Shown here: piece by piece, positions 44,350 through 51,830 of the stretch
How the letters are laid out: the number at the start of each line of letters is the position of its first letter
Numbering within the stretch: position 1 is the stretch's first letter
Source of the DNA: a virus
Direction: 5' to 3' (one strand)
DNA length: 64,000 bases
IMG/VR virus record: IMGVR_UViG_3300023179_000074
Location: 1 to 64,000 of that record
Notes under the pieces: model-generated
Database searches by the model: none
What the model saw: the letters and a program-made list of their open reading frames with translations, nothing else
Told to the model about the DNA's origin: nothing
Position numbers and translations under genes: made by a program

Positions 44350-46060
44350 CTAATCTCCTCCAACCTTCTGCCTCTAAGTCAGCTATTTCATTTTTAGAAA
44401 AATCATTACTATTAGGTATATAAATAGGAAGGGGGCTGCCTCCTAAATTTTCCTTTTCGTTACTGTAAATAGAAGCTGGGTTAATAAAATTTTTAATTCC
44501 AAAATCCAAAGAGCGTAATTTTAAAGGCTTTTTGTTGGCATCAAATTGTTCTATTTCATAATATTTGTCTACCAAATCATTTTCTAATATCATTAAACAC
44601 CACACTAAACTCATAACGCGGTCATCCCAGCTATCAGCACCAGGCTTTGCAGCCCACGTACCGTTGGGATAGCGGACAAAAGATTTTAATTCATTTAAAG
44701 TTTTTAAATCATAAATTTTTAAAGCTTTAACCTCATTACACCAGTATCTCATATTCATTACGCCTTTATACTTTGAATTAGTGTGGGCTTGAACTCCTAT
44801 TTTATTATATTTGTTTCCATTTATTTTAGCTCCGTATGAAATTAAATTTTCATAGTGATGTACATTTTTAAGTTGATCAACCACCTGAGCTCCGCAATTA
44901 TTTCTTTCAACTAATGCGGGTGGTGACCCCCAATGCTGTAAAATTTCAAAAAGTTTTGTTGTGAAATTGTATGGGCTAATTTCTCTGTTATGATAAACTG
45001 CGACTTGTTTTATTTCCCTTAAATCCGTAATATCTAAAATTTGTATTACACTTGCTGCTTCCCCAACACCTTCACTTATATCAACACCCGCGACATAAAG
45101 ATTATCTTTTTGCGGTTCATCCCATAATAGATATTTACCTTCTTCAAAAACAAATTTTGGTTCAATACAATTTTCTTTCATTTCTTCAAAAAGTTTTTCA
45201 TCAAGCGCACTTTCACCTGTTTGCAAGAATACATTGCCAAACTCTTGATCAAATACATCTCTACTGCCTAAAGTTCGGATAGTTTTTTCTTTCCAGTTTT
45301 CGTCACGACCGGGGAATTCCCACCAATCGACTTTTTCAGCATGCCAATCGTTTTTTCTTTCAACTGCACCAGTATAAAGTTCATGAAATAAATTACCGGT
45401 ACCGTTTGGTGTTGAAGCAACAAATATTTTAGATTTCTTAGAGGATGAAATAATAGGGTAAACAGAGCTCCAAAATTGTTCAACAAGATGGTTGTCAATA
45501 AATGCTAACTCATCTAATATAAGGACGTTGCAGCTATCTCCTCTCCCTGCATCACTACTGGTTGTCGAAATACCAATACTCGACCCGTTTCCTAACGACA
45601 TTGATGTTTTACCGTATTCTACGGTTCCTGGTTTTAAATAATTAGGTAGCTTCTCATAAGCTAAACGAACTCTCTTAAAAATATTAATAGCTGTTTGCTC
45701 TTTATTAGCTACAATAAGAATGCGTTGATCTTCAAAAAAACAAGCAATCCATAATGCGTATATTGTCATTAAAGTCGTTTTTCCCACTTGCCTCGAGGCT
45801 AACAGGCATACAAATCTATTATCTCTTAAACTTCTTAAAATACGTTTTTGATAAGAATGAAGCTTTATCTTCATTTTACCCTCATCAAGATTAGTAATAT
45901 AAAAAAAGTTTTCTGCAAAGTATAATATATTTTTTCTACATTTAGCTATATCCTCTACCCATTCCGGATGTGCTTCATAATCAAATACGGCTTCTGTGGT
46001 AGGTAAGTTTTGATTACCTAGATAAAATTTACTTTCTTGGTTTTTAGGCATATGTAGCAT
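44345..46060 (-). CDS. Terminase large subunit gp17
   Basis: A 571-residue packaging motor. Residues ~89-96 are the Walker A-like SRQVGKTT and ~178-187 the Walker B NVLILDELAF, followed by FVASTPNGTGN as the coupling motif. The C-terminal nuclease region has YVAGVDISEG, then ALVERNNCG and DSWDDRVMSL, whose acidic residues fit the RNase H-like site. It cuts concatemers and pumps DNA into the head. T4 gp17 has 610 residues. Starts at ATG 46060 or 46051 are both possible. It is divergent from 46072. Confidence 0.92.
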   Translation of the reverse strand: MLHMPKNQESKFYLGNQNLPTTEAVFDYEAHPEWVEDIAKCRKNILYFAENFFYITNLDEGKMKIKLHSYQKRILRSLRDNRFVCLLASRQVGKTTLMTIYALWIACFFEDQRILIVANKEQTAINIFKRVRLAYEKLPNYLKPGTVEYGKTSMSLGNGSSIGISTTSSDAGRGDSCNVLILDELAFIDNHLVEQFWSSVYPIISSSKKSKIFVASTPNGTGNLFHELYTGAVERKNDWHAEKVDWWEFPGRDENWKEKTIRTLGSRDVFDQEFGNVFLQTGESALDEKLFEEMKENCIEPKFVFEEGKYLLWDEPQKDNLYVAGVDISEGVGEAASVIQILDITDLREIKQVAVYHNREISPYNFTTKLFEILQHWGSPPALVERNNCGAQVVDQLKNVHHYENLISYGAKINGNKYNKIGVQAHTNSKYKGVMNMRYWCNEVKALKIYDLKTLNELKSFVRYPNGTWAAKPGADSWDDRVMSLVWCLMILENDLVDKYYEIEQFDANKKPLKLRSLDFGIKNFINPASIYSNEKENLGGSPLPIYIPNSNDFSKNEIADLEAEGWRRLG

Positions 46061-46065
46061 AAATA
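46058..46065 (+). promoter_or_regulatory. T4-type late promoter, CATAAATA
   Basis: CATAAATA lies 6 bases before ATG 46072 and overlaps the first codons of the divergent terminase gene. Confidence 0.5.
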
Positions 46066-46071
46066 CTTAAT

Positions 46072-46962
46072 ATGAATCAAACCAGAACGCTAGTAGAAAT
46101 GGGTGATGTTTATGAAAAGACTGTAATTGAAGAGAAGAAGTCCATATTTCCTCCTAAAGATACTTTTAAAATAGCAACAGATAAAAAGCCCGTTGAAGCT
46201 AAAGCAGATCCTAAGGCATTTGTTCCTAAGAATTCAGGCCCTGAGAATGCTGATAATTTTAACAAAAATGTAGTCGATCCTGAAACATCAAAAAATGACA
46301 ATTTTTACGAACCAAAAAAATTCTCACAAAATCTTGAAAAAACAGAAGTACAAACAATAAATAATTTTATGAGCAAATCTATTTTTGATAAACTTTACGA
46401 AGATGTAATGGGTGGACAGCCCGTTGACCAGGAAGTCAATGACGCAGAAGCCCTTGGTTTACCCGGTGAAGAGGGTGGAGCAGATGAAGGAGAAGTAACC
46501 CTTACACTCTCCCGCGAACATGCCCAAGCTCTTTGCGATGCTCTTAAAGCAGTTTTAGGCGATGAAGAAGTTGGCGGTGATGAAGAAGTCGGCGGCGAAG
46601 AAGAGGTTGGTGGTGAGGAAAAAGAAGAAGCCAACGAAGAAAAAGATAAAAAAGAAGATAAAGAAGAAAAAGACGAAGATGCAGAAGGTGTTGCTAAGGA
46701 AGCAACAGAATTAAAAGAACTACCTGCCTCTGCTGGTCAGTCTCTTCAAAAGAAAGATAATAAGGTTGGCGATGTAACAAAGAGCTTAGCTTCTAGCGGT
46801 GCTGGTGATGCAAAAGTCACCGACAAAGTTGGTAATGATGGTGAAAAAGGCCATGCTCTAGTAGGTGCTGGTGTAAAGGGTGCAACAGCATTTACCGGCA
46901 AGGACAATAAAGTAGCTAGCAAGACGAGCAAAGTAGGTGCTTATCTAGCTGGTCTGAAGTAA
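46072..46962 (+). CDS. Acidic head-type (prohead core-like) protein
   Basis: A 296-residue, very charged protein. Residues 1-95 are polar. Around 98-115 there is an amphipathic helix, FMSKSIFDKLYEDVMGG. Residues ~135-165 contain LTLSREHAQALCDALKAVLG, and ~165-205 are Glu/Lys runs with three GGxEEVGG repeats. The C-terminus has several Lys-Val-Gly segments. Acidic, helix-rich and divergent from terminase, it resembles scaffold or prohead core proteins. The exact role is not proven. A strong terminator follows. Confidence 0.5.
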   Translation: MNQTRTLVEMGDVYEKTVIEEKKSIFPPKDTFKIATDKKPVEAKADPKAFVPKNSGPENADNFNKNVVDPETSKNDNFYEPKKFSQNLEKTEVQTINNFMSKSIFDKLYEDVMGGQPVDQEVNDAEALGLPGEEGGADEGEVTLTLSREHAQALCDALKAVLGDEEVGGDEEVGGEEEVGGEEKEEANEEKDKKEDKEEKDEDAEGVAKEATELKELPASAGQSLQKKDNKVGDVTKSLASSGAGDAKVTDKVGNDGEKGHALVGAGVKGATAFTGKDNKVASKTSKVGAYLAGLK

Positions 46963-46986
46963 TAGAATCAAAAAATAGTAAAAATT

Positions 46987-47016
46987 GGGCCTAATGTAAA
47001 TTAGGCCCTTTTTTTT
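46987..47016 (+). terminator. Intrinsic terminator
   Basis: A perfect 9-bp stem, GGGCCTAAT and ATTAGGCCC, with a GTAA loop (46996-46999), is followed by eight T residues (47009-47016). It ends the 46072-46962 transcript. It is the only strong hairpin terminator I found in the window. Confidence 0.9.
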
Positions 47017-47017
47017 G

Positions 47018-47025
47018 CTTAAATA
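47018..47025 (+). promoter_or_regulatory. T4-type late promoter, CTTAAATA
   Basis: CTTAAATA lies 5 bases before ATG 47031, immediately after the terminator. Confidence 0.5.
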
Positions 47026-47030
47026 TCTAT

Positions 47031-47375
47031 ATGACTTTTAAAGACTATTTCCATAATAAAATAAAGTCAAAGGAAAAGCCTTTACAGACCAAAAAAAGAC
47101 ATATGCATCCTGTTTTAAGGGATGTAAGCTCTCATCCTAAAAACCCGGGTAGAACAGTTCCGTATATGCATAGAACTTTTAAAGAAAATCAAAAAGTAAA
47201 ATCATTAAAAAATAAAAACAATGGAAGATACGTATGTAACAATAACGATATAGCAGAAATTGAAAAGGAGTTTAACTTAAAGTATGATATAAAGAATTCT
47301 AAAAATTTAGGTAACACTGGTATAACTCTAAGATATGATTCTGTTTTAGGAGCACCGGTAATAGAAAAATTATGA
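47031..47375 (+). CDS. Small basic late protein, unrecognised
   Basis: A 114-residue, very basic protein (Lys/Arg/His-rich, especially residues 10-70) with a short amphipathic start, MTFKDYFHNKI, and no Cys except one near residue 69. Its own late promoter follows the terminator of the upstream gene, and it overlaps the next gene by 4 bases. Its charge would suit DNA binding or packaging inside the head. No family is recognised, so the role is only inferred. Confidence 0.55.
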   Translation: MTFKDYFHNKIKSKEKPLQTKKRHMHPVLRDVSSHPKNPGRTVPYMHRTFKENQKVKSLKNKNNGRYVCNNNDIAEIEKEFNLKYDIKNSKNLGNTGITLRYDSVLGAPVIEKL

Positions 47376-48100
47376 TCGCTAAAGATTATTACACAGGCAG
47401 TCCTGATCCAAAGGTTTACCCTTTTTTTTATACAGATAATCCATGTATTAGATTTACTGCAAAAGAAAATAATCAAAGCGAACGCCTTATTATTAGTAAT
47501 TATTGGAAAGAACAAATCAATCTTTATGGGCAACAAGTAGGGTATATAGTTAATAATACAACAACTTTAAGCGCTGATATGCTGTATGGAGAACAACCGA
47601 CTCAGCAATATTCACCGCCTGTAAATTTAATAATAGCTATTAATTTAAATGAAAATGCACTTATGCTTAGTAAGTTTGGCTTAGTATCGGATGATGAAGT
47701 TACAGCTTTTGTACATATTAGTTCATTTTACGAAGTTTTTGGTTATGGTAAAGAGCCTAAATCAGGAGATCTATTTCAACTAACAGAGTATGGTAATGAT
47801 AGGCCGGGGGGTAGAAACGGAAACATTTATGAAATAACACAAAGACTAGACCAAGATATAGCCCAAATAAATCCTCTTGCCGGGCATTATGTATGGTTAA
47901 TAAAGGCAAAACGGTTTGAATATTCTTTCGAACCAGGTCTATCTGGTGAAGCTGTTAACGACCAGGTTTTTGAAGACACCAGGCAACCTGGTGTGTCGGG
48001 GGCAGATAAACCCTATGATTATAATGTAGATAATGCTTCAAAAGGTATTTTTGACTATTCACAAACTGATTATGGTAATGTGTACGGTGGGTATTATTAA
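47372..48100 (+). CDS. Neck protein gp14-like
   Basis: A 242-residue protein. The order RLIISNYWKEQINLYGQQVGYI, LMLSKFGLVSDDEVTAFVHI, EPKSGDLFQLTEYG, NIYEITQR and HYVWLIKAKRFEYSFEPG fits the T4 gp14 neck protein. In that family an E-x-I-K-x-Y-G start, a KFGL loop, a P-x-GDL turn and a C-terminal L-F-E-Y-S strand are seen. gp14 links head and tail. Length is close to T4 gp14 (256). It ends with a 4-base overlap on the convergent gene 48097. Confidence 0.6.
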   Translation: MIAKDYYTGSPDPKVYPFFYTDNPCIRFTAKENNQSERLIISNYWKEQINLYGQQVGYIVNNTTTLSADMLYGEQPTQQYSPPVNLIIAINLNENALMLSKFGLVSDDEVTAFVHISSFYEVFGYGKEPKSGDLFQLTEYGNDRPGGRNGNIYEITQRLDQDIAQINPLAGHYVWLIKAKRFEYSFEPGLSGEAVNDQVFEDTRQPGVSGADKPYDYNVDNASKGIFDYSQTDYGNVYGGYY

Positions 48101-48372
48101 TCATCGATAGCAGTAATCTCTTCTTCTACTTTCTCATAATCAGGAAGTTTTTCTCCTCTTAAAATAGAAATAAATTTATCACCTTCGCGGCAATTATTAA
48201 AATTGCATTCAATTATACTCCTATCAGAGCCAAGAAATTTATAAAAATATTTTTCTTCTTTTTTTATAATATTAAAAAGCTTGTAAATAATTCCTATTTT
48301 AAATCGTTTATCTTTATTAGATAAATTAATTTTAGGTGTTATACTGAAACTTGTTCCGACGATGTAATGCAT
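48097..48372 (-). CDS. Small hypothetical protein
   Basis: A 91-residue protein with a basic first half (NLSNKDKRFKIGIIYKLFNI) and an acidic end (YEKVEEEITAIDD). It is probably soluble and beta-rich. It overlaps 48339-48638 by 34 bases in another frame, so it is translationally coupled. It belongs to the minus-strand operon starting at 49484. No family is recognised. Confidence 0.5.
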   Translation of the reverse strand: MHYIVGTSFSITPKINLSNKDKRFKIGIIYKLFNIIKKEEKYFYKFLGSDRSIIECNFNNCREGDKFISILRGEKLPDYEKVEEEITAIDD

Positions 48373-48638
48373 GGTACGCTATTGTTAGGTGTTTCATTTA
48401 AAATAACTTCGTCTTTCATAGATTCAAATCTATCGGTAATATATTTTTGAAATGCTAGAGGTTTTACCCAGTCGACGTCTTTATCATGAAGATTAACTTT
48501 AAACTGTTGTGCTTTTTTAGAAATAAAATCTAAAGCTTCAATTAAACAAAGCCACCTTGTATATTCATCTAAAGCAAGCTTTTCTTTTTTATCTTTACAA
48601 TCAACTGTTATGTGTTTTTTTGAGCGTACTAAGGGCAT
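48339..48638 (-). CDS. Small hypothetical protein
   Basis: A 99-residue helical protein with EYTRWLCLIEALDFISKKAQ and DRFESMKDEV. No signal, membrane segment or metal site is visible. It overlaps both neighbours (38 and 34 bases), a compact arrangement typical of small phage accessory genes. The function is unknown. Confidence 0.5.
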   Translation of the reverse strand: MPLVRSKKHITVDCKDKKEKLALDEYTRWLCLIEALDFISKKAQQFKVNLHDKDVDWVKPLAFQKYITDRFESMKDEVILNETPNNSVPCITSSEQVSV

Positions 48639-49056
48639 ATCCTATAATAATGGCTGTAATAAAATTTTTATCAAGAAAATAATTTTGTTTATTAATATTA
48701 TATATAATATTGTAAAGTGAATCAAAAGAATCTCTTAAAGTCTCAATATTTTTTTTAAAATTGACAATAATTTCATTTTTAATTTCTTCATTAATATGAG
48801 GGCTTGCTCTTAATGCAGAGCAAAGCGTATCTATTATTAGATTAGTAAAATTCTTTAAAATATTTTTATCATTAGACATATCGTTTTTCATAAATGCTAG
48901 ACCACGTTCAAAATAATATAGTGTTTTAATGTCTAAGTTTTTCTTAAAAAGCAAAATAATTTCATCTATAGGTATAGATAGAGTTGCAGGACTTAAATCA
49001 ATAAAAGAAGCAGGAACTGTTGTTGTTAGATTTTCAATACTATCAGGTATTTTCAT
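48601..49056 (-). CDS. Small helical hypothetical protein
   Basis: A 151-residue, mostly helical protein. The N-terminus is hydrophobic and Pro/Thr-containing, the middle is charged, and the last ~25 residues (FITAIIIGYALSTLKK) could be a membrane-facing helix. It overlaps 49053-49484 by ATGA and is in the same operon as the membrane zinc-ribbon protein. The function is unknown. Confidence 0.5.
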   Translation of the reverse strand: MKIPDSIENLTTTVPASFIDLSPATLSIPIDEIILLFKKNLDIKTLYYFERGLAFMKNDMSNDKNILKNFTNLIIDTLCSALRASPHINEEIKNEIIVNFKKNIETLRDSFDSLYNIIYNINKQNYFLDKNFITAIIIGYALSTLKKTHNS

Positions 49057-49484
49057 TTACTTACTATCTGCTTTAAAATCTCTTCATTTATTAATGGTAG
49101 ATCGGTTGTGGCAATCGGTTCAGTGGTAATAGCTGTTTCAGAGAAGACCTGAATACTAATGTTCTTATTACATTCTTTACATTTGTAATAATTTGATGTA
49201 TTAAGTTTTACAGGAATAAAATCTACAATTTTTTTATAACACGGACATGTGACTTCAAGACTCTGAAAAGATAATTCTTTTAATCTTTCATTTTCAATTT
49301 TTTTTAGCTTCAATGAAATAAAAGTTGTAAGTAAGGAATTAAATGCGGAAAAACAAACGATTTGAAGAAATAAGCCGGATAATATACCAATTAAAAGATT
49401 GACTCCGAAGCTAGAAAGTAGCAGACCAATTAAAATACTAACAGTAGATAAAGCAAGTATCTGAAAAGCGATCTTTCTAAGCAT
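49053..49484 (-). CDS. Membrane protein with C-terminal zinc ribbon
   Basis: A 143-residue protein with two hydrophobic helices at about 5-25 and 28-50 (ILALSTVSILIGLLLSSFGV, then a second). It is followed by a Lys-rich helix and a zinc-ribbon-like pair, CPCYKK and CKECNK, spaced ~25 residues apart. It probably sits in the host inner membrane with the ribbon in the cytoplasm. TATAAT lies 6 bases before ATG 49484 with TTGCAA 16 bases further up. I do not recognise a family. A host-takeover role is possible but only inferred. Confidence 0.6.
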   Translation of the reverse strand: MLRKIAFQILALSTVSILIGLLLSSFGVNLLIGILSGLFLQIVCFSAFNSLLTTFISLKLKKIENERLKELSFQSLEVTCPCYKKIVDFIPVKLNTSNYYKCKECNKNISIQVFSETAITTEPIATTDLPLINEEILKQIVSK

Positions 49485-49490
49485 AATATT

Positions 49491-49518
49491 ATTATAAAGG
49501 AAATATATTATTTTGCAA
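49491..49518 (-). promoter_or_regulatory. Sigma70-type promoter of the 49484-48097 operon
   Basis: TATAAT (49491-49496) is 6 bases before ATG 49484, and TTGCAA (49513-49518) is 16 bases further up. The start point would be the ATG. Confidence 0.5.
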
Positions 49519-49879
49519 CCTTTTTATTAGTTGTATATATAATAGACTTTAATATTTTGTTTATTATTTCCAATCTTTTTAAAATAGAAATAATTTTAAT
49601 TTTTGCATCTTTATTTTTCTGTATAATAGGGTTTTTTAAGGACTGTTTAAACAATTGAATGGAATTACCCGTTTTTATATAAAGATCGCCAAGCTGCTCT
49701 ATTGTACTGGGTATAGGGTAAGGCAATACTTTGTCAGCTCTTACATCGTTAGGATTCTGATATACTGTTTTATTAAATAAATCTTTAAGTGTAACTCTTT
49801 GGGTTGCAAGTTCTCTTGAAGCGACTCCAGATGTCCATTTGTTATATTGTAAAATTTCTTCAAACAGCAATTTCTTCAC
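49508..49879 (-). CDS. Small late-promoted protein, unrecognised
   Basis: A 123-residue, helical and basic protein from GTG 49879 with TATAAATA 5 bases upstream. The N-terminus, KKLLFEEILQYNKW, is an amphipathic start like those of the plus-strand late genes. It is divergent from 49902 with only 22 bases between start codons. The 3' end is overlapped by the next promoter. The function is unknown; a virion-internal protein is one possibility. Confidence 0.55.
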   Translation of the reverse strand: MKKLLFEEILQYNKWTSGVASRELATQRVTLKDLFNKTVYQNPNDVRADKVLPYPIPSTIEQLGDLYIKTGNSIQLFKQSLKNPIIQKNKDAKIKIISILKRLEIINKILKSIIYTTNKKVAK

Positions 49880-49884
49880 ATAAA

Positions 49885-49892
49885 TATTTATA
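49885..49892 (-). promoter_or_regulatory. T4-type late promoter, TATAAATA (minus)
   Basis: Perfect TATAAATA 5 bases before GTG 49879. It overlaps the plus-strand motif at 49889-49896 by four bases. Confidence 0.6.
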
Positions 49893-49896
49893 AATA
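49889..49896 (+). promoter_or_regulatory. T4-type late promoter, TATAAATA (plus)
   Basis: Perfect TATAAATA 5 bases before ATG 49902, forming an overlapping divergent pair with 49885-49892. Confidence 0.6.
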
Positions 49897-49901
49897 TTAG
49901 T

Positions 49902-50306
49902 ATGAAGCTTTTTGAAAATCGTTTTTGTTCTATACTAGAAGCCGATGAAGCTACGCCAACCCCGGCACCTGTTGATGATAAAGAGGCTATGGCTCAAACA
50001 TTACAGACAGCAGAACCTTCAGATTTTGACGTACAAGCAGGGGAGCGCGAAAAGCGTGTTGACCAAGAAAAAATAAATCAGGTAAATAAGCTCAAAGAAT
50101 GGGTTGGTAAAATAGACGAATTTATAAATTATTTAAACGGCACTGAACCGACTTCTATTCAGATGCAATTACATGCAGCTCCTTGCGAAACTATATTCGA
50201 AGACATAGCAAGAAGTGAAAAAAAGAAAATTTCTAGATTAGCAGCAGAGTTGAGTTCCTTAAGTGAATCTCTTAAGGGTTATTTAATTTCATCTAACGAT
50301 AGATAA
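49902..50306 (+). CDS. Putative capsid-targeted internal protein
   Basis: A 134-residue, Glu/Lys-rich helical protein. Its start, MKLFENRFCSILEADEA, resembles T4 capsid-targeting sequences, and ILE before Ala fits the gp21 prohead protease site (I/L-x-E then A/G/S). The rest is soluble, with a ~17-residue acidic stretch and a long helix at the C-terminus. It is a plus-strand late gene inside the replication region, with an 18-base convergent overlap with the primase. A head-packaged injected protein is inferred. Confidence 0.5.
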   Translation: MKLFENRFCSILEADEATPTPAPVDDKEAMAQTLQTAEPSDFDVQAGEREKRVDQEKINQVNKLKEWVGKIDEFINYLNGTEPTSIQMQLHAAPCETIFEDIARSEKKKISRLAAELSSLSESLKGYLISSNDR

Positions 50307-51317
50307 TTTTAGCTTAGCTTTTAAGCTATTAAAACTATTTTCTAATATTAAATTCGTATCAACTTCTAAAGTATTTTTTTCAATACAAATATCATTAAAA
50401 TCTTTAAATGATTTTTTAAATATTTCAGGCCATATAAAAACAGTTTCACCGTTATCAATTAATTTTTGAGTTTTATTATAACTAGCATCATCTATCCATT
50501 GATTATCGAGAACCCACACTTTTTTATGAAGAGGATACTGAGATAATTGTGTTTCTTGAAATTTAGAAAACATAGCAGAGCTATTCTCTTGAATGCCGGC
50601 AACAGCAACCCCGTTTCTTACGAAAAAAGAGTCTATAGGCCCCTCAAAAATAAAAATAAAGTCTAAATTCGAATCTATTTTATCTATGTTAAAGATTGAT
50701 TTTTCACCATTTATTTTACTAAGATACTTCGGAAAGAGTTTAATATCTTTAGCAAGTAAAGACCGGGATTGATAAAATACAATATCTTTATTTTGATTAT
50801 AAAAAGGTATAATTAATCTGTTTTTGTGAATCTTATCTTCAAGTGAAATGTAAAGAGCATCCGGGCGGTTAATCGCTTTATCGAGTAAGCGAGTTTTTAT
50901 AAGTTTAAGAGCTTCTTGTACAGCTATATTATTTTTATAGAAATTTATTTGATTAGTGTCATATAAATTTATTGAGTCTTTAGGGAGTTTTTCGATTATT
51001 TTAGTAATTGGTTTTTTATCTTCAGAATAAACCTCTAATGGCAATATTTCAAAGTTTTTTGTTTCGTTTATTATTTCATTAAAAGAAAGGCCAGATACTT
51101 CCTGTATCCATTTTATAGGATCACTGTACCACCCACAGTTATGACAACAAATTATATTATCATCTATAATGTAAATACATCTTCTTTTTTTAAGCCAAGA
51201 CTTACCCTCTCTGCAAATAGGGCAGCCTGCAATATATGTATTCGAAAATCGTTTAAATTTAGGGTAACCCGCGTATTGGTAAAATTTTTGAACAGTATAT
51301 TCTTGAGGTAAAATCAC
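50289..51317 (-). CDS. DNA primase gp61-like
   Basis: A 342-residue protein, the T4 gp61 length. It has an N-terminal zinc-binding motif, CPIC at 32-35 and CCHNC at ~57-61, then a Toprim-like region with FIFEGPIDSFF and VWVLDNQWID. It makes RNA primers for lagging-strand synthesis with the gp41 helicase. It starts at GTG 51317 with TATAAT 5 bases upstream. It is the last gene of its operon and overlaps 49902-50306 at its 3' end. Confidence 0.85.
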   Translation of the reverse strand: MILPQEYTVQKFYQYAGYPKFKRFSNTYIAGCPICREGKSWLKKRRCIYIIDDNIICCHNCGWYSDPIKWIQEVSGLSFNEIINETKNFEILPLEVYSEDKKPITKIIEKLPKDSINLYDTNQINFYKNNIAVQEALKLIKTRLLDKAINRPDALYISLEDKIHKNRLIIPFYNQNKDIVFYQSRSLLAKDIKLFPKYLSKINGEKSIFNIDKIDSNLDFIFIFEGPIDSFFVRNGVAVAGIQENSSAMFSKFQETQLSQYPLHKKVWVLDNQWIDDASYNKTQKLIDNGETVFIWPEIFKKSFKDFNDICIEKNTLEVDTNLILENSFNSLKAKLKLSIVR

Positions 51318-51322
51318 ATCTT

Positions 51323-51328
51323 ATTATA
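51323..51328 (-). promoter_or_regulatory. -10 element of the primase promoter, TATAAT
   Basis: TATAAT lies 5 bases before GTG 51317. No good -35 hexamer is visible at 16-17 bases. Confidence 0.4.
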
Positions 51329-51359
51329 ATACAATAACAACAAAAAAACAATAAAATTA

Positions 51360-51542
51360 TTATGTTTTATTATTAATGTCTTTTATTGAAACAACACCTT
51401 TTCTAATAAACGTACCAGAAGCAGGATCTATATAATGTGCTTCTGTGATCTCTTTACCTTCGCGGATATAAGTCTTTAGAATGGGTTTTACTGTTTGACC
51501 GCTAATGGGAGAAACAATAGGTTTTGGCGAAATAATATCCAT
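51360..51542 (-). CDS. Small late protein, unrecognised
   Basis: A 60-residue protein with no Cys, rich in Ile, Pro and Lys, and with EAHYIDPASGTFIRKGVV near the end. A perfect TATAAATA ends 5 bases before ATG 51542, so it is expressed late although it lies among replication genes. No family is recognised. Its size would suit a virion decoration or assembly factor. Confidence 0.55.
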   Translation of the reverse strand: MDIISPKPIVSPISGQTVKPILKTYIREGKEITEAHYIDPASGTFIRKGVVSIKDINNKT

Positions 51543-51547
51543 AAAAG

Positions 51548-51555
51548 TATTTATA
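51548..51555 (-). promoter_or_regulatory. T4-type late promoter, TATAAATA
   Basis: Perfect TATAAATA 5 bases before ATG 51542. Confidence 0.6.
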
Positions 51556-51572
51556 AAAAAGTATAATAAAGT

Positions 51573-51830
51573 CTACTTATTTTTATTGTACTGTTTAATG
51601 CAAACTTTGTATACATAAGAAGGTATTTTTTGTACAATCTCTATAATTTTATTATCTAGACCAAAGTCAAATTTTTCTTGAGGCACATCTCTTACTTTCA
51701 TATCAGGTAAAGACAAAAAAGAATAATTTTCTTTATTTTTTTCAATAAAAACAAAAAGCTCTCCTAAAAATTTACCACCGGTGATCGCGTATAAATATTT
51801 TTTCTTAGGATGTTTAAGATTAAAAATCAT
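51573..51830 (-). CDS. Small hypothetical protein
   Basis: An 85-residue, Lys/Phe-rich protein with beta-strands followed by a helix (NKIIEIVQKIPSYVYKVCIK). It overlaps the reductase gene 51827-52702 by ATGA. No domain is recognised. Confidence 0.5.
   Translation of the reverse strand: MIFNLKHPKKKYLYAITGGKFLGELFVFIEKNKENYSFLSLPDMKVRDVPQEKFDFGLDNKIIEIVQKIPSYVYKVCIKQYNKNK

Noticed and set aside
45268-45498. Minus-strand small frame inside terminase
   Set aside because: It is an alternative frame of the conserved terminase gene with no ribosome binding site.
46395-46931. Minus-strand Ser/Pro-rich frames opposite the acidic protein
   Set aside because: They are complementary to Glu/Gly-rich codons, with no promoter or start signal.
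47189-47536. Minus-strand frame opposite 47031-48100
   Set aside because: It is antisense to two genes with clear late promoter and neck-protein similarity.
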